Of a stretch of 64,000 nt of DNA, positions 28,752-37,678 are shown piece after piece. Made by a program: the position numbers and the translations under genes. Each line of letters opens with the position of its first letter. Positions within the stretch are counted from its first letter, which is position 1. This DNA is from Mitsuaria sp. GD03876 (GTDB lineage Bacteria > Pseudomonadota > Gammaproteobacteria > Burkholderiales > Burkholderiaceae_C), in the NCBI RefSeq assembly GCF_029840635.1, contig NZ_JAOCCU010000016.1:1-64000 (forward strand), written 5' to 3'. A model generated the notes under the pieces. That model had not been told where the DNA came from. It made no database searches and worked only from the letters and a program-made list of their open reading frames with translations.

Positions 28752-30003
28752 AACGCAGCGCCTCCGCCGGTTGGACGCGGCTGGCGCGCCAGCTCGGATA
28801 CACCGTCGCGACGAAGGCCAGGATCAGCGAGATCACGGTGATCGGCACGATGTCGGCCCATTGCGGATCGCTGGGCATGTGGCTGATCACGTAGATGCTC
28901 GCCGGCAGGAAGGTGGTGTGCAGCAGCCGCTCGATGAACGGCACGATCACATCCAGGTTGTGCGCGACCACCAGCCCCAAGCCCAGGCCGCCCAGCGTGC
29001 CAATCACGCCGGCCAGCGCGCCCTGGATCATGAACACGCCCATGATCGAGCGCGGGCTCGCGCCCAGCGTGCGCAGGATCGCGATGTCGGCCTGCTTGTC
29101 CGTGACCGTCATCACCAGCGTCGACACCAGGTTGAAGGCGGCGACCGCCACGATCAGCGTCAGGATGATCCCCATCATCCGTTTCTCGACCTGCACCGCG
29201 TCGTACCAGTTCGCGTTGGTCCGCGTCCAGTCGCGCACGTAGATGCCGCGGCTCAGCTGCCGTTGGAGTTGCGCGCCCACCTCGCGCGCTTGCTGCACGT
29301 CGCGCAGCTTCAGCTGGACGCCGCTCGGCGTGCCGGTCCTGAAGACCTTGGCGGCATCGACGACGTGAATCAACGCCAGGCCGCTGTCGTACTCGTAATG
29401 TCCCGCCTCGAACACGCCGACCAGCGTGAACTGACGCAGCGTCGGCTGCACGCCCAGCGGCGTCACCTGCCCCGAGGGGATCGCCAGCGTGATCTTGTCG
29501 CCCCGCTGCACGCCCAGTTGCCGCGCCAGCTCCACGCCCAGGATCACGTTCCATTGGCCGGGCTGCAGGCGTTCCAGCAGGCCCTCCTTCGCCAGCTGCG
29601 CCGCGATCGGGGTCACGCTCGGCTCGAACGCCGGATCAATCCCCCGCACGATCGTCCCGCGCATGTCAGAACCCCGCGCGATCAGCGCCTGGCCCGACAC
29701 GAAAGGCGCAGCCGCCACGACCTCGGGATTCTTCTTCGCCTCGTCGGCGACGGTGCGCCAATCCGGAAGACCCTCGCCGGTGTCGTTCAGCAGCTCGACG
29801 TGCGCGATCACCGACAACATCCGCTCACGGACCTCCTTCTGGAAGCCGTTCATCACCGACAACACAATGATCAACGCGGCAACGCCTAGAGCGATGCCCA
29901 GCATCGAGACGCCGGAAATGAAGGAGATGAAACGGTTGCGGCGACCTCCGCGCCCGGCTCGCGTGTAACGCCAGCCAATCTGCAACTCATAGGGCCAGTT
30001 CAT
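28744..30003 (-). CDS. lolC: Lipoprotein-releasing system transmembrane protein
   Basis: Inner-membrane subunit of the Lol lipoprotein release machine, 419 aa. There is one N-terminal transmembrane segment (about 22-48), a periplasmic MacB-like domain (about 50-265), then three C-terminal segments with the FtsX-like fold; [17 protein letters not shown] is the coupling-helix region. Only one membrane subunit gene accompanies lolD, so it may form a homodimer, or a second subunit lies elsewhere. It is the first gene of lolCD. Confidence 0.93.
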
Positions 30004-30071
30004 AGGGGGTGGATGCTAACCGCTCACCCGGCGACAGCCGCTTATGCGAGGCTGATGAGCAGCAGACGTCC

Positions 30072-30207
30072 GGGACGGCGCCCGGGCCGGCGGCGCACTC
30101 CGCCGGGCGCCAACTCACTCCGCTCACCTGCGGCTCGCTTCGTTCAAACAGACGGCGCCCTGGTCAGCCCGGCACGCTCCGTGCGCCGCCGGCCCGGGCG
30201 CCGTCCC
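30072..30207. repeat. Intergenic palindromic element, copy 1
   Basis: Two perfect 27-base inverted arms (30072-30098 and 30181-30207) enclose an 82-base centre. The centre contains, in order, CAACTC, CCGCTC, CGGCTCGCT, TCAAACAGA and CTGGTCAG, the same ordered blocks as in the element at 60428-60562. The arms of the two copies differ in sequence but each is self-complementary. This copy fills most of the gap between polA and lolC. It is probably a dispersed repeat that folds as RNA or acts as a transcription boundary; I do not recognise a named family. Confidence 0.85.
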
Positions 30208-30233
30208 TACCGTCCGCGCGGAGAGCCCCCCAC

Positions 30234-33008
30234 TCAGTGCGCTTCGTCCCAGTTGGCGCCAACACCCACCTCGGCCAGCAAGGGAACCTTCAGGGCGGCG
30301 ACACCAGCCATCAGGGTCGGCACTTCGGATTTCACCCAGTCCAGTTCCTCGTCGGGGACCTCGAAGACCAGTTCGTCATGCACCTGCATCACGATCCGCG
30401 TCTTCTTGCCCTGCTCGTCCAGCGCCTGCTGCACCGCGATCATCGCCAGCTTGATCAAGTCCGCCGCCGTGCCCTGCATCGGCGCATTGATCGCCTGGCG
30501 CTCAGCACCGCTGCGGCGCGGACCGTTGCCCGAATTGATCTCCGGCAGCCACAGCCGACGCCCGAAGACCGTCTCGACGTACCCCTTCTCCTTCGCGAAC
30601 TGCTTCGTGTCGTCCATGTAGCGACGCACGCCCGCGAAACGGGTGAAGTAACGATCGATGTAGTCCTTCGCCGCCTTGTTCTCGATGCCCAGCGACTGCG
30701 CCAGCCCGAACGCCCCCATCCCGTAGATCAATCCGAAGTTGATCGTCTTGGCGTAACGGCGCTGCTCGGGCGTCACCGCCTCCAGGTCGCCGCCGAAGAC
30801 CTCCGCCGCCGTCGCGCGGTGGACGTCCTGGCCCTCCTGGAACGCCTTCAGCAGGCCCGGGTCCTCGCTCATGTGCGCCATGATCCGCAGCTCGATCTGC
30901 GAATAGTCCGCCGACACGATCCGGTGTCCCGGCGGCGCGATGAAAGCCTCCCGCACGCGGCGGCCGTCGGCCGTGCGGATCGGGATGTTCTGCAGGTTGG
31001 GCTCGTTGCTCGACAAGCGTCCCGTCACCGCCACCGCCTGCGAGTAGGTCGTGTGCACCCGGCCCGTCTTCGCATTCACCATCAGCGGCAGCTTGTCCGT
31101 GTAGGTGCTCTTGAGCTTGGACAGCGCCCGGTACTCCAGGATCTTCGCCGGCAGCGGGAAGTCCGCCGACAGCTTCTCCAGCACCTCCTCGTCGGTCGAC
31201 GGCGCGCCGGTGGCGGTGCGCTTGACCACGGGCAGGCCCAATCGGTTGAACAGGATCTCCCCGATCTGCTTGGGCGAGCCGATGTTGAACGGCTGGCCCG
31301 CGATCTCGTAGGCCGACTGCTCCGCGGCGACCATGCGCTGGCCCAGGTCGGCGCTCTGCGCCTGCAGCCGCGCCGCGTCGATCAGCACGCCGTTGCGCTC
31401 GATGCGCGCCAGCAGCGCCGAGACCGGGATCTCGATCTGCTCGTAGATGAACTTCAAGCCCTCGTCGGCCGCCAGCCGCGGCATCAGCGTCTGATGCACG
31501 TGCAGGCACATCTCGGAGTCCTCGCACGAGTACTCCGACGCCTTGGCCACCTCCACCTGCGCGAACGGGATCTGGTGCGCGCCCTTGCCGCACAGGTCCT
31601 CGTAGCTCAAGCCCTTGCGGCCCAGCACGCGGTCGGCCAGCGCCTCCAGCCCGTGGCCGCGATGCGCCTCCAGGACATAGCTCTCGAGCATCGTGTCGTA
31701 GGCCGTGCCCTGGACCGCGATGCCGTGGTTGGCCAGCACGTGGGTGTCGTACTTGACGTTCTGCGCCACCTTCTTCTTCAGCGGATCCTCCAGCCACGGC
31801 TTGAGCCGGGCCAGCACCTCGTCCATCGGCAGCTGCTCGGGCGCGTCCGGCCCCTCGTGGCGCAGCGGGATGTAGGCCGCCTTGCCGGGCTCGACGCTGA
31901 AACTGATGCCCACGATGCGCGCCTGCATCGGATCGAGCGAATCGGTCTCGGTGTCGAAGGCGGCCAGTTCGGCGCCCTGCAGCCGCTCGACCCAGGCGTC
32001 CAGCCGGGAGAAGTCGACGATGGTCTCGTACTGCTTGTCGACCGGGATCGCCGGCGGCTGGTGCTCGGCGAAGGCGTCGCCCGGGCGCGCGCCAAGGTCG
32101 GCCTCCGGCGCCGCGTGCTTCGGCGCCGCGCCGCCGAGCTTGCCTTCCAGGTCGCGCTTCCACGTCTTGAAGCCGTTGCGCGTGTAGAAGTCCAGCAGGC
32201 CGGCCTCGTCGACCGGGTTGAAGGCCAGCGCCTCCAGCGCCGGCCAGCCGGCGACATGCATGCACAGGTCGCAATCCAGCTTCACCGTGACCAGCTTGCG
32301 GCCCATCGGCAGCCAGTCCAGCGCCTTGCGCAGGTTCTCGCCGGCCACCCCCTTGATCTTGTCCGCGTTGGCGATGACGCCGTCCAGCGAGCCATGCTCG
32401 GCGATCCACTTGGCCGCCGTCTTCGGACCGACCTTCTCGACGCCGGGCACGTTGTCCACCGTGTCGCCCATCAGCGTCAGGTAGTCGACGATGCGGTCCG
32501 GCGCCACGCCGAACTTGGCCAGCACGCCGGCCTCGTCCAGCTTCTCGTTGCTCATCGTGTTGATCAGCGTGACGTCGGGTGTGACCAGCTGCGCCAGGTC
32601 CTTGTCGCCGGTGGAGATCACCACCTGGTGCCCGGCTTGCGCCGCCACCCGCGACAGCGTGCCGATGCAGTCGTCGGCCTCGATGCCGGGCACGGTCAGG
32701 ACCGGCCAGCCCAGCAGCTTCACCACCTCGTGGATCGGGTCGATCTGCGCGCGCAGGTCGTCGGGCATCGGGGCGCGCTGGGCCTTGTACTCGGGGTACC
32801 ACTCGTCGCGGAAGGTCGGGCCGGAGGCGTCGAAGACGCAGGCGGCGTGCTCGGCGCCGAAGTCGTCGCGCAGCTTCTTCAGCATCGCCACCATCCCGTG
32901 CAGGGCGCCGGTGGGCTGCCCTTCGGGGCCGCGCAGGTCGGGCAAGGCGTGGTAGGCGCGGTAGAGGTAGCTGGAACCGTCGACCAGCAGCATCAGAGGT
33001 TTGCTCAT
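30234..33008 (-). CDS. polA: DNA polymerase I
   Basis: A 924-aa repair and primer-removal polymerase. The 5'-nuclease domain starts MSKPLMLLVDGSSYLYRAYH and includes GIEADDCIGTL. The 3'-5' exonuclease domain has FDTETDSLD (Exo I, about residue 340) and the later motifs. The polymerase domain contains DYSQIELRIMAH (motif A), the O-helix RYAKTINFGLIYGMG, and QVHDELVFEV (motif C). All three activities look intact. The frame is open upstream, but the ATG at 33008 is the family start; the extension lies over divergent genes. Confidence 0.97.
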   Translation of the reverse strand: MSKPLMLLVDGSSYLYRAYHALPDLRGPEGQPTGALHGMVAMLKKLRDDFGAEHAACVFDASGPTFRDEWYPEYKAQRAPMPDDLRAQIDPIHEVVKLLGWPVLTVPGIEADDCIGTLSRVAAQAGHQVVISTGDKDLAQLVTPDVTLINTMSNEKLDEAGVLAKFGVAPDRIVDYLTLMGDTVDNVPGVEKVGPKTAAKWIAEHGSLDGVIANADKIKGVAGENLRKALDWLPMGRKLVTVKLDCDLCMHVAGWPALEALAFNPVDEAGLLDFYTRNGFKTWKRDLEGKLGGAAPKHAAPEADLGARPGDAFAEHQPPAIPVDKQYETIVDFSRLDAWVERLQGAELAAFDTETDSLDPMQARIVGISFSVEPGKAAYIPLRHEGPDAPEQLPMDEVLARLKPWLEDPLKKKVAQNVKYDTHVLANHGIAVQGTAYDTMLESYVLEAHRGHGLEALADRVLGRKGLSYEDLCGKGAHQIPFAQVEVAKASEYSCEDSEMCLHVHQTLMPRLAADEGLKFIYEQIEIPVSALLARIERNGVLIDAARLQAQSADLGQRMVAAEQSAYEIAGQPFNIGSPKQIGEILFNRLGLPVVKRTATGAPSTDEEVLEKLSADFPLPAKILEYRALSKLKSTYTDKLPLMVNAKTGRVHTTYSQAVAVTGRLSSNEPNLQNIPIRTADGRRVREAFIAPPGHRIVSADYSQIELRIMAHMSEDPGLLKAFQEGQDVHRATAAEVFGGDLEAVTPEQRRYAKTINFGLIYGMGAFGLAQSLGIENKAAKDYIDRYFTRFAGVRRYMDDTKQFAKEKGYVETVFGRRLWLPEINSGNGPRRSGAERQAINAPMQGTAADLIKLAMIAVQQALDEQGKKTRIVMQVHDELVFEVPDEELDWVKSEVPTLMAGVAALKVPLLAEVGVGANWDEAH

Positions 33009-33122
33009 CCCGGCATTGTTGCAGGCGCGCGCCACCCGCCCTGTCAGCAGACCCCGCCTGCGTCGGGCCCTCGCCCGAGGGAGGGGGTCCGGACGGGCCC
33101 GGCGCATAGAATCGGCCCCACC

Positions 33123-33479
33123 ATGAACACCACCCGCCTCGCCCCGCTGTTCGCCGCCCTGACCGCCCTCGCGCTGCCGGCCTTCGCCGCCGACGCGCCG
33201 GCGAGCGCGGCGCCCGCTCCGGCCAAGGCCCCGGCGCCGCAGACCTTCCGCGACGTGCCGGACGTGAAGGTCGAGCAGCTCGTCAACGAAGACGACAAGG
33301 TTCGCATCGAGGAGACCCGGGTGCGGGGCCTGACCCAAAAGGTCGTGGTCAAGAACAAGGACAGCAAGGCGCCCGAGTACGAGATCCTGCTCGGCGACAC
33401 CGGACGCGACCTCCCCACCCGCCAGGGCGCCGACCGCGGCAACGCGGGTTCGCGCGTCTGGCGCATCTTCAATTTCTGA
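33123..33479 (+). CDS. DUF2782 domain periplasmic protein
   Basis: A 118-aa secreted protein with a clean signal peptide (residues 1-23, ending ALPAFAAD), an Ala/Pro linker, and a small domain with VRIEETRVRGLTQKVVV and a C-terminal SRVWRIFNF. This matches the DUF2782 family of unknown function, which I recall from betaproteobacteria between polA and thrB, as here. It diverges from polA with a 114-base gap holding both promoters. Confidence 0.85.
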   Translation: MNTTRLAPLFAALTALALPAFAADAPASAAPAPAKAPAPQTFRDVPDVKVEQLVNEDDKVRIEETRVRGLTQKVVVKNKDSKAPEYEILLGDTGRDLPTRQGADRGNAGSRVWRIFNF

Positions 33480-33533
33480 CCGGCGGGGCACGGCCGCCGC
33501 AGGCCCGCCCCCGGTCCGTTCTTTTTCCGCTTC

Positions 33534-34517
33534 ATGGCCGTATTCACCGACGTCTCGCCCGAGCAGGCGCAAACGCTGCTCGACACGCTGAACCTGGGCG
33601 AACTCCAGTCGCTCAAGGGCATCACCGCCGGCATCGAGAACACCAACTACTTCGTCACCACCGCCCGTGGCGCCGAGCGCCGCGAGTACGTGCTGACGAT
33701 CTTCGAGCGGCTGACCTTCGAGCAGCTGCCCTTCTACCTGGAACTGATGCGCCACCTCGCCCGCAAGGGCGTGCCGGTGCCCGCGCCGCAGGCCGATGCG
33801 CAGGACCGCATCCTGCACCGCGTCGCCGGCAAGCCGGCCGCCGTCGTGGACAAGCTGCGCGGCGGCCACCAGCTCGCGCCCGACCAGTTCCATTGCGAGC
33901 AGGTCGGCGCCGGCCTGGCCCGGATGCATGTCGCCGGCCAGGACTTCCCGATGCACCAGGACAACCTGCGCGCGCTGCCCTGGTGGCGCGAGACGGTGCC
34001 GGTGGTGCTGCCGCACCTGGCGCCGGCGCAGGCCGCGCTGCTGAGCGAGGAACTGGCCTTCCAGGAACAGCTCGCCCCGGCGGCCGCCGCGCTGCCGCGC
34101 GGGCCGGTGCACGCGGACCTGTTCCGCGACAACGTGATGTTCGAGGGCCTGCCCGGCCGCGAGCAGCTCAGCGGTTTCTTCGACTTCTACTTCGCCGGCA
34201 TCGACAGCTTCCTGTTCGACCTCTGCGTCTGCCTGAACGACTGGTGCATCGACCTGGACAGCGGCCGGCTGGACGAGCAGCGCGCGTCCGCCTTCGTGCG
34301 GGCCTATGAATCGGTGCGGCCGCTGACCGGCGCCGAGCACCGGCTGCTGCCCGGCCTGCTGCGCGCCGCGGCGCTTCGCTTCTGGATCTCGCGCCTGTGG
34401 GACTTCCATTTGCCCCGCGAGGCCAGCCTCCTCCAACCCCACGATCCCACCCATTTCGAGCGCGTCCTGCGCGAGCGCGTCGCCAATCCGTGGCATGCGC
34501 TGGAGTCCTTGCCATGA
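33534..34517 (+). CDS. thrB: Homoserine kinase (APH-fold type)
   Basis: Phosphorylates L-homoserine for threonine synthesis. It is 327 aa and belongs to the aminoglycoside-phosphotransferase-fold ThrB group found in pseudomonads and betaproteobacteria, not the GHMP group. Visible motifs are GIENTNYFVTT at the N terminus, the Brenner-type catalytic loop PVHADLFRDNVMF near residue 190, and GFFDFYFAGIDSFLFDL with the metal Asp. Its stop overlaps the next start by ATGA. Confidence 0.94.
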   Translation: MAVFTDVSPEQAQTLLDTLNLGELQSLKGITAGIENTNYFVTTARGAERREYVLTIFERLTFEQLPFYLELMRHLARKGVPVPAPQADAQDRILHRVAGKPAAVVDKLRGGHQLAPDQFHCEQVGAGLARMHVAGQDFPMHQDNLRALPWWRETVPVVLPHLAPAQAALLSEELAFQEQLAPAAAALPRGPVHADLFRDNVMFEGLPGREQLSGFFDFYFAGIDSFLFDLCVCLNDWCIDLDSGRLDEQRASAFVRAYESVRPLTGAEHRLLPGLLRAAALRFWISRLWDFHLPREASLLQPHDPTHFERVLRERVANPWHALESLP

Positions 34518-35347
34518 TCCTGCACCTGCAATCGGTTCCGCCGCGCAACGGCCTGCTCTGGGTGCGCCACGGCCTCAAGGTGCTGCAGCGCAAGCCGATC
34601 GCGCTGATCGGCCTGTTCGCGGTGTTCCTGCTGGTGTCCTCGCTGCTGCAGCTGGTGCCGCTGCTGGGCCAACTGGTGGTGCTGGCGGCGCTGCCGCTGG
34701 TGTCGCTGGCCTTCATGCTGGCCTCGCACCAGGTGCTGCAGTCCCACACGCCGACCGCGGCCATCTTCGCGCAGCCGCTGCAGCTGACCAAGGAACGCCG
34801 CCGCGACCAGCTGCTGCTGGGCCTGCTCTACGCCGGCAGCACGATCGCGGTGATGTTCCTGGCCCACTGGCTGGACGGCGGCGCGCTGGTGCGCGCGGTC
34901 GGGCAGATCGCCGCCGGCGCCGAGAAGGCCGACCCGAAGGCGGTCGAGGCCACGATGGCCGACCCCTCGCTGACCACCGGCATCGGGCTGCGCCTGCTGC
35001 TGACCGGGCTGATCTCCATCCCCTTCTGGCACGCGCCGGCGCTGATCCACTGGGGCGGCCAGGGCGTGATGCAGGCGCTGTTCTCCAGCACGCTGGGCGT
35101 GTGGCGCAACAAGGGCGCCTTCGCGCTGTCGGGCCTGGTCTGGGTCGGGCTGACCTTCGGCACGACGATGGTGCTGACCATCGTCGGCCTGCTGCTCGGG
35201 CTGGCCAACTTCCTGCCCTACCTGCTGGTGCCGCTGGCGATGATCCTGACCACGGGCTTCTACTGCTCGCTGTACTTCACCTTCATCGACTGCTTCATGT
35301 TCGGCGCGCCGCGCGACCTGCCCGAGACTTCCGGCACCCCGTCCTGA
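34514..35347 (+). CDS. BPSS1780-family membrane protein
   Basis: A 277-aa inner-membrane protein with about five to six hydrophobic segments (roughly 30-75, 104-122, 160-178, 205-232 and 238-262), assigned to the BPSS1780 family of unknown function. The start at 34514 is coupled to thrB by an ATGA overlap; a longer in-frame start lies inside thrB and is unlikely. Conservation beside thrB suggests co-regulation, but no role in threonine synthesis is established. Confidence 0.8.
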   Translation: MILHLQSVPPRNGLLWVRHGLKVLQRKPIALIGLFAVFLLVSSLLQLVPLLGQLVVLAALPLVSLAFMLASHQVLQSHTPTAAIFAQPLQLTKERRRDQLLLGLLYAGSTIAVMFLAHWLDGGALVRAVGQIAAGAEKADPKAVEATMADPSLTTGIGLRLLLTGLISIPFWHAPALIHWGGQGVMQALFSSTLGVWRNKGAFALSGLVWVGLTFGTTMVLTIVGLLLGLANFLPYLLVPLAMILTTGFYCSLYFTFIDCFMFGAPRDLPETSGTPS

Positions 35348-35390
35348 ACGCCATTCGCACCGCCGTCGCGCGGTGAACGGATTGAAGGAT

Positions 35391-35435
35391 CTCTAACGAC
35401 TTTTTCACGGCGTCGTCACCTGCCCTTCGCAGAAT
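35391..35435 (+). promoter_or_regulatory. Candidate Pho box and -10 upstream of phoX
   Basis: Three 7-mers spaced by exactly four bases, CTCTAAC (35391), TTTTCAC (35402) and TCGTCAC (35413), resemble the PhoB half-site CTGTCAY with five of seven matches each. Ten bases after the last repeat is CAGAAT (35430-35435), a plausible weak -10. This is the geometry of PhoB-activated promoters, and the gene served is an alkaline phosphatase. Confidence 0.6.
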
Positions 35436-35470
35436 CCGCCCGCACTTTCTTTGCAGCGGAGCCTTCACGA

Positions 35471-37672
35471 ATGAGCAAGCAGCACGACATCGTTGCCAGC
35501 CAGAACGCGGTCAACGACTACGACGAGGACGCGGTGGTCAACCCGTCCGCGAACCCGCATTTCGAGGACATCCTCGCCGCGCGCCTGTCGCGCCGGGTCG
35601 CCCTCAAGGGCGGCATCAGCACCACGGCCGCCGCGCTGCTTGGCGGCTCGATCCTGAGCGCCTGCGGCAGCGACGACGATCCTGCCCCGGCGCCCGCCCC
35701 GGCCCCCGCGCCGCAGCTCAAGCTGGGCTTCACCGCCGTGGCCAAGAACAAGAACGACCTGGTCACCGTGGCCGACGGCTACAACGTCAGCATCCTGCAC
35801 GCGCTGGGCGACCCGATGCACTTCGGCGACGAGTCCTGGAAGGACGACGGCTCCGAGACCGCCGACTCCTACAACCGCCGCATCGGCGACGGCCATGACG
35901 GCATGTACTGGTTCGGCCTGGGCGAAGCCGGCGCCTTCGACGCCAAGCGCTCCGACCGCGGCCTGCTGGCGGTGAACCACGAGTACGTGGTCGCCCCCTA
36001 CGTGCTGCATCCGGCCGGCCGCGCCGCCGGCGCCGCGCGCAACGCCGCCGAGGTCGAGAAGGAGATCTACGCCCACGGCATCAGCGTCGTCGAGGTCAAG
36101 CGCGACGGCGCCAACACGACGATGGTGCGCGGCTCGCGCTACAACCGCCGCGTGACCTCCGCCACGACGATGGACTTCACCGGCCCGGCCAAGGGCAACG
36201 CGCAGCTGCAGACGCTGTTCAGCCCGACCGCCGTGCAGACCCGCGGCACCAACAACAACTGCGCCAACGGCTACACCCCGTGGGGCACCTACCTGACCTG
36301 CGAGGAAAACTACCTCAACGTGATCAGCCGCGGTGCCGGCGACGACGCCTCGCGCAGCGCCAAGGAAGTGGCCAGCCTGAACCGCTACGGCCTGCCGCAG
36401 AACCGCAAGAGCCCCTACCTGTGGGAAACCGCTGGCAGCGCCGACCTGTACGCCCGCTGGAACTCGTCGGTGACCGGCGCCGCCGCCACGGCCGACTACC
36501 GCAACACGATCAACACCTTCGGCTGGGTGGTGGAGATCGACCCGTTCGCGCCGGACTCGACGCCGGCCAAGCGCACCGCGCTGGGCCGCTTCAACCATGA
36601 AGGCGCCTGGCCCGCCGAGGCGGTCGCCGGCAAGCCGGTCGTCATCTACATGGGCGACGACTCGCGCAACGAGTACATCTACAAGTTCGTGTCCAAGGCC
36701 AACTGGGACGCGGCCGACGTGGGCAAGGGCATGGCCGCCGGCGCGAAGTACCTGGACGAGGGCACGCTGTACGTGGCCAAGTTCAACGCCGACGGCACCG
36801 GCAACTGGATGGAACTGACGTTCAACAAGAACGGCCTGACCGCCACCGCCGCGTACCCGTTCGCGGACCAGGGCGACGTCGTGATCAACGCGCGCATCGC
36901 CGCCGACATCCTCGGCGCGACCAAGATGGACCGTCCGGAGTGGGGCGCGGTGCACCCCACCAACGGCGAGGTCTACATGACCCTGACCAACAACAGCAAC
37001 CGCGTGGCCAACACCGCCACGCCGACCGGCAGCCAGCTCAAGCCGGACGCCGCGAACCCGCGCTACTACGAGGACATGAAGGGCGCGACCTCGCAGAAGG
37101 GCAACCCCAACGGCCACATCATCCGCTGGAAGGAAGACGCGGCCGACGTCACCAAGATGACCTGGGACGTGTACCTGTTCGGCGCGCAGCAGGACGCGGC
37201 GGCGGACGTGAACCTGTCGTCGCTGACCGACGTGAACGACTTCTCCAGCCCGGACGGCCTGTTCTTCGACAAGCGCGGCATGCTGTGGATCCAGACCGAC
37301 GACGGCGCCTACACCGACGTGACCAACTGCATGATGCTGGCCGCCCTGCCGGGCAAGGTCGGCGACGGCGGCGTGGCCACGGCCGCGGGCGGCACGCAGA
37401 CGCGCGCCGGCACCAAGGCCACGGCCGACACGCTGCGCCGCTTCCTGGTCGGTCCGAAGGAATGCGAGATCACCGGCATCGCGATGACGCCGGACAACAA
37501 GACGCTGTTCTTCAACGTGCAGCACCCGGGCGAGGAAACGACGCCGGACTTCGCCGCCAAGACCTTCGGCAGCTACTGGCCGGCCAACCAGGCCGACGCC
37601 ACCGCCAAGAAGCGTCCGCGCTCGGCCACCGTCGTCATCACCCGCAAGGACGGCGGCGAGATCGGCATCTGA
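35471..37672 (+). CDS. phoX: PhoX-family alkaline phosphatase
   Basis: A 733-aa exported phosphatase of the PhoX (DUF839) family, which uses calcium and iron to release phosphate from organic esters outside the cytoplasm. The N terminus carries the twin-arginine motif SRRVALKGG (about residues 42-50) and then a hydrophobic stretch ending LSACGSDDD, so the protein is probably Tat-exported and may also be lipidated at that Cys. Ala-Pro repeats form a linker. Family segments NHEYV, TPWGTYLTCEENY, GRFNHEGAW, VYMGDDSRNEYIYKFV and SSPDGLFFDKRG follow. A Pho-box-like set precedes it and a terminator follows directly. Confidence 0.93.
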   Translation: MSKQHDIVASQNAVNDYDEDAVVNPSANPHFEDILAARLSRRVALKGGISTTAAALLGGSILSACGSDDDPAPAPAPAPAPQLKLGFTAVAKNKNDLVTVADGYNVSILHALGDPMHFGDESWKDDGSETADSYNRRIGDGHDGMYWFGLGEAGAFDAKRSDRGLLAVNHEYVVAPYVLHPAGRAAGAARNAAEVEKEIYAHGISVVEVKRDGANTTMVRGSRYNRRVTSATTMDFTGPAKGNAQLQTLFSPTAVQTRGTNNNCANGYTPWGTYLTCEENYLNVISRGAGDDASRSAKEVASLNRYGLPQNRKSPYLWETAGSADLYARWNSSVTGAAATADYRNTINTFGWVVEIDPFAPDSTPAKRTALGRFNHEGAWPAEAVAGKPVVIYMGDDSRNEYIYKFVSKANWDAADVGKGMAAGAKYLDEGTLYVAKFNADGTGNWMELTFNKNGLTATAAYPFADQGDVVINARIAADILGATKMDRPEWGAVHPTNGEVYMTLTNNSNRVANTATPTGSQLKPDAANPRYYEDMKGATSQKGNPNGHIIRWKEDAADVTKMTWDVYLFGAQQDAAADVNLSSLTDVNDFSSPDGLFFDKRGMLWIQTDDGAYTDVTNCMMLAALPGKVGDGGVATAAGGTQTRAGTKATADTLRRFLVGPKECEITGIAMTPDNKTLFFNVQHPGEETTPDFAAKTFGSYWPANQADATAKKRPRSATVVITRKDGGEIGI

Positions 37673-37678
37673 TCGAGC

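Noticed and set aside
33009-34496. N-terminal extension of polA across DUF2782 and thrB
   Set aside because: The extension is low-complexity antisense; the family start MSKPLMLLVDG is at 33008.
35465-37525. 686-codon minus-strand frame opposite phoX
   Set aside because: Val/His/Arg-rich shadow of phoX, which has a Tat signal, family motifs, a promoter and a terminator.
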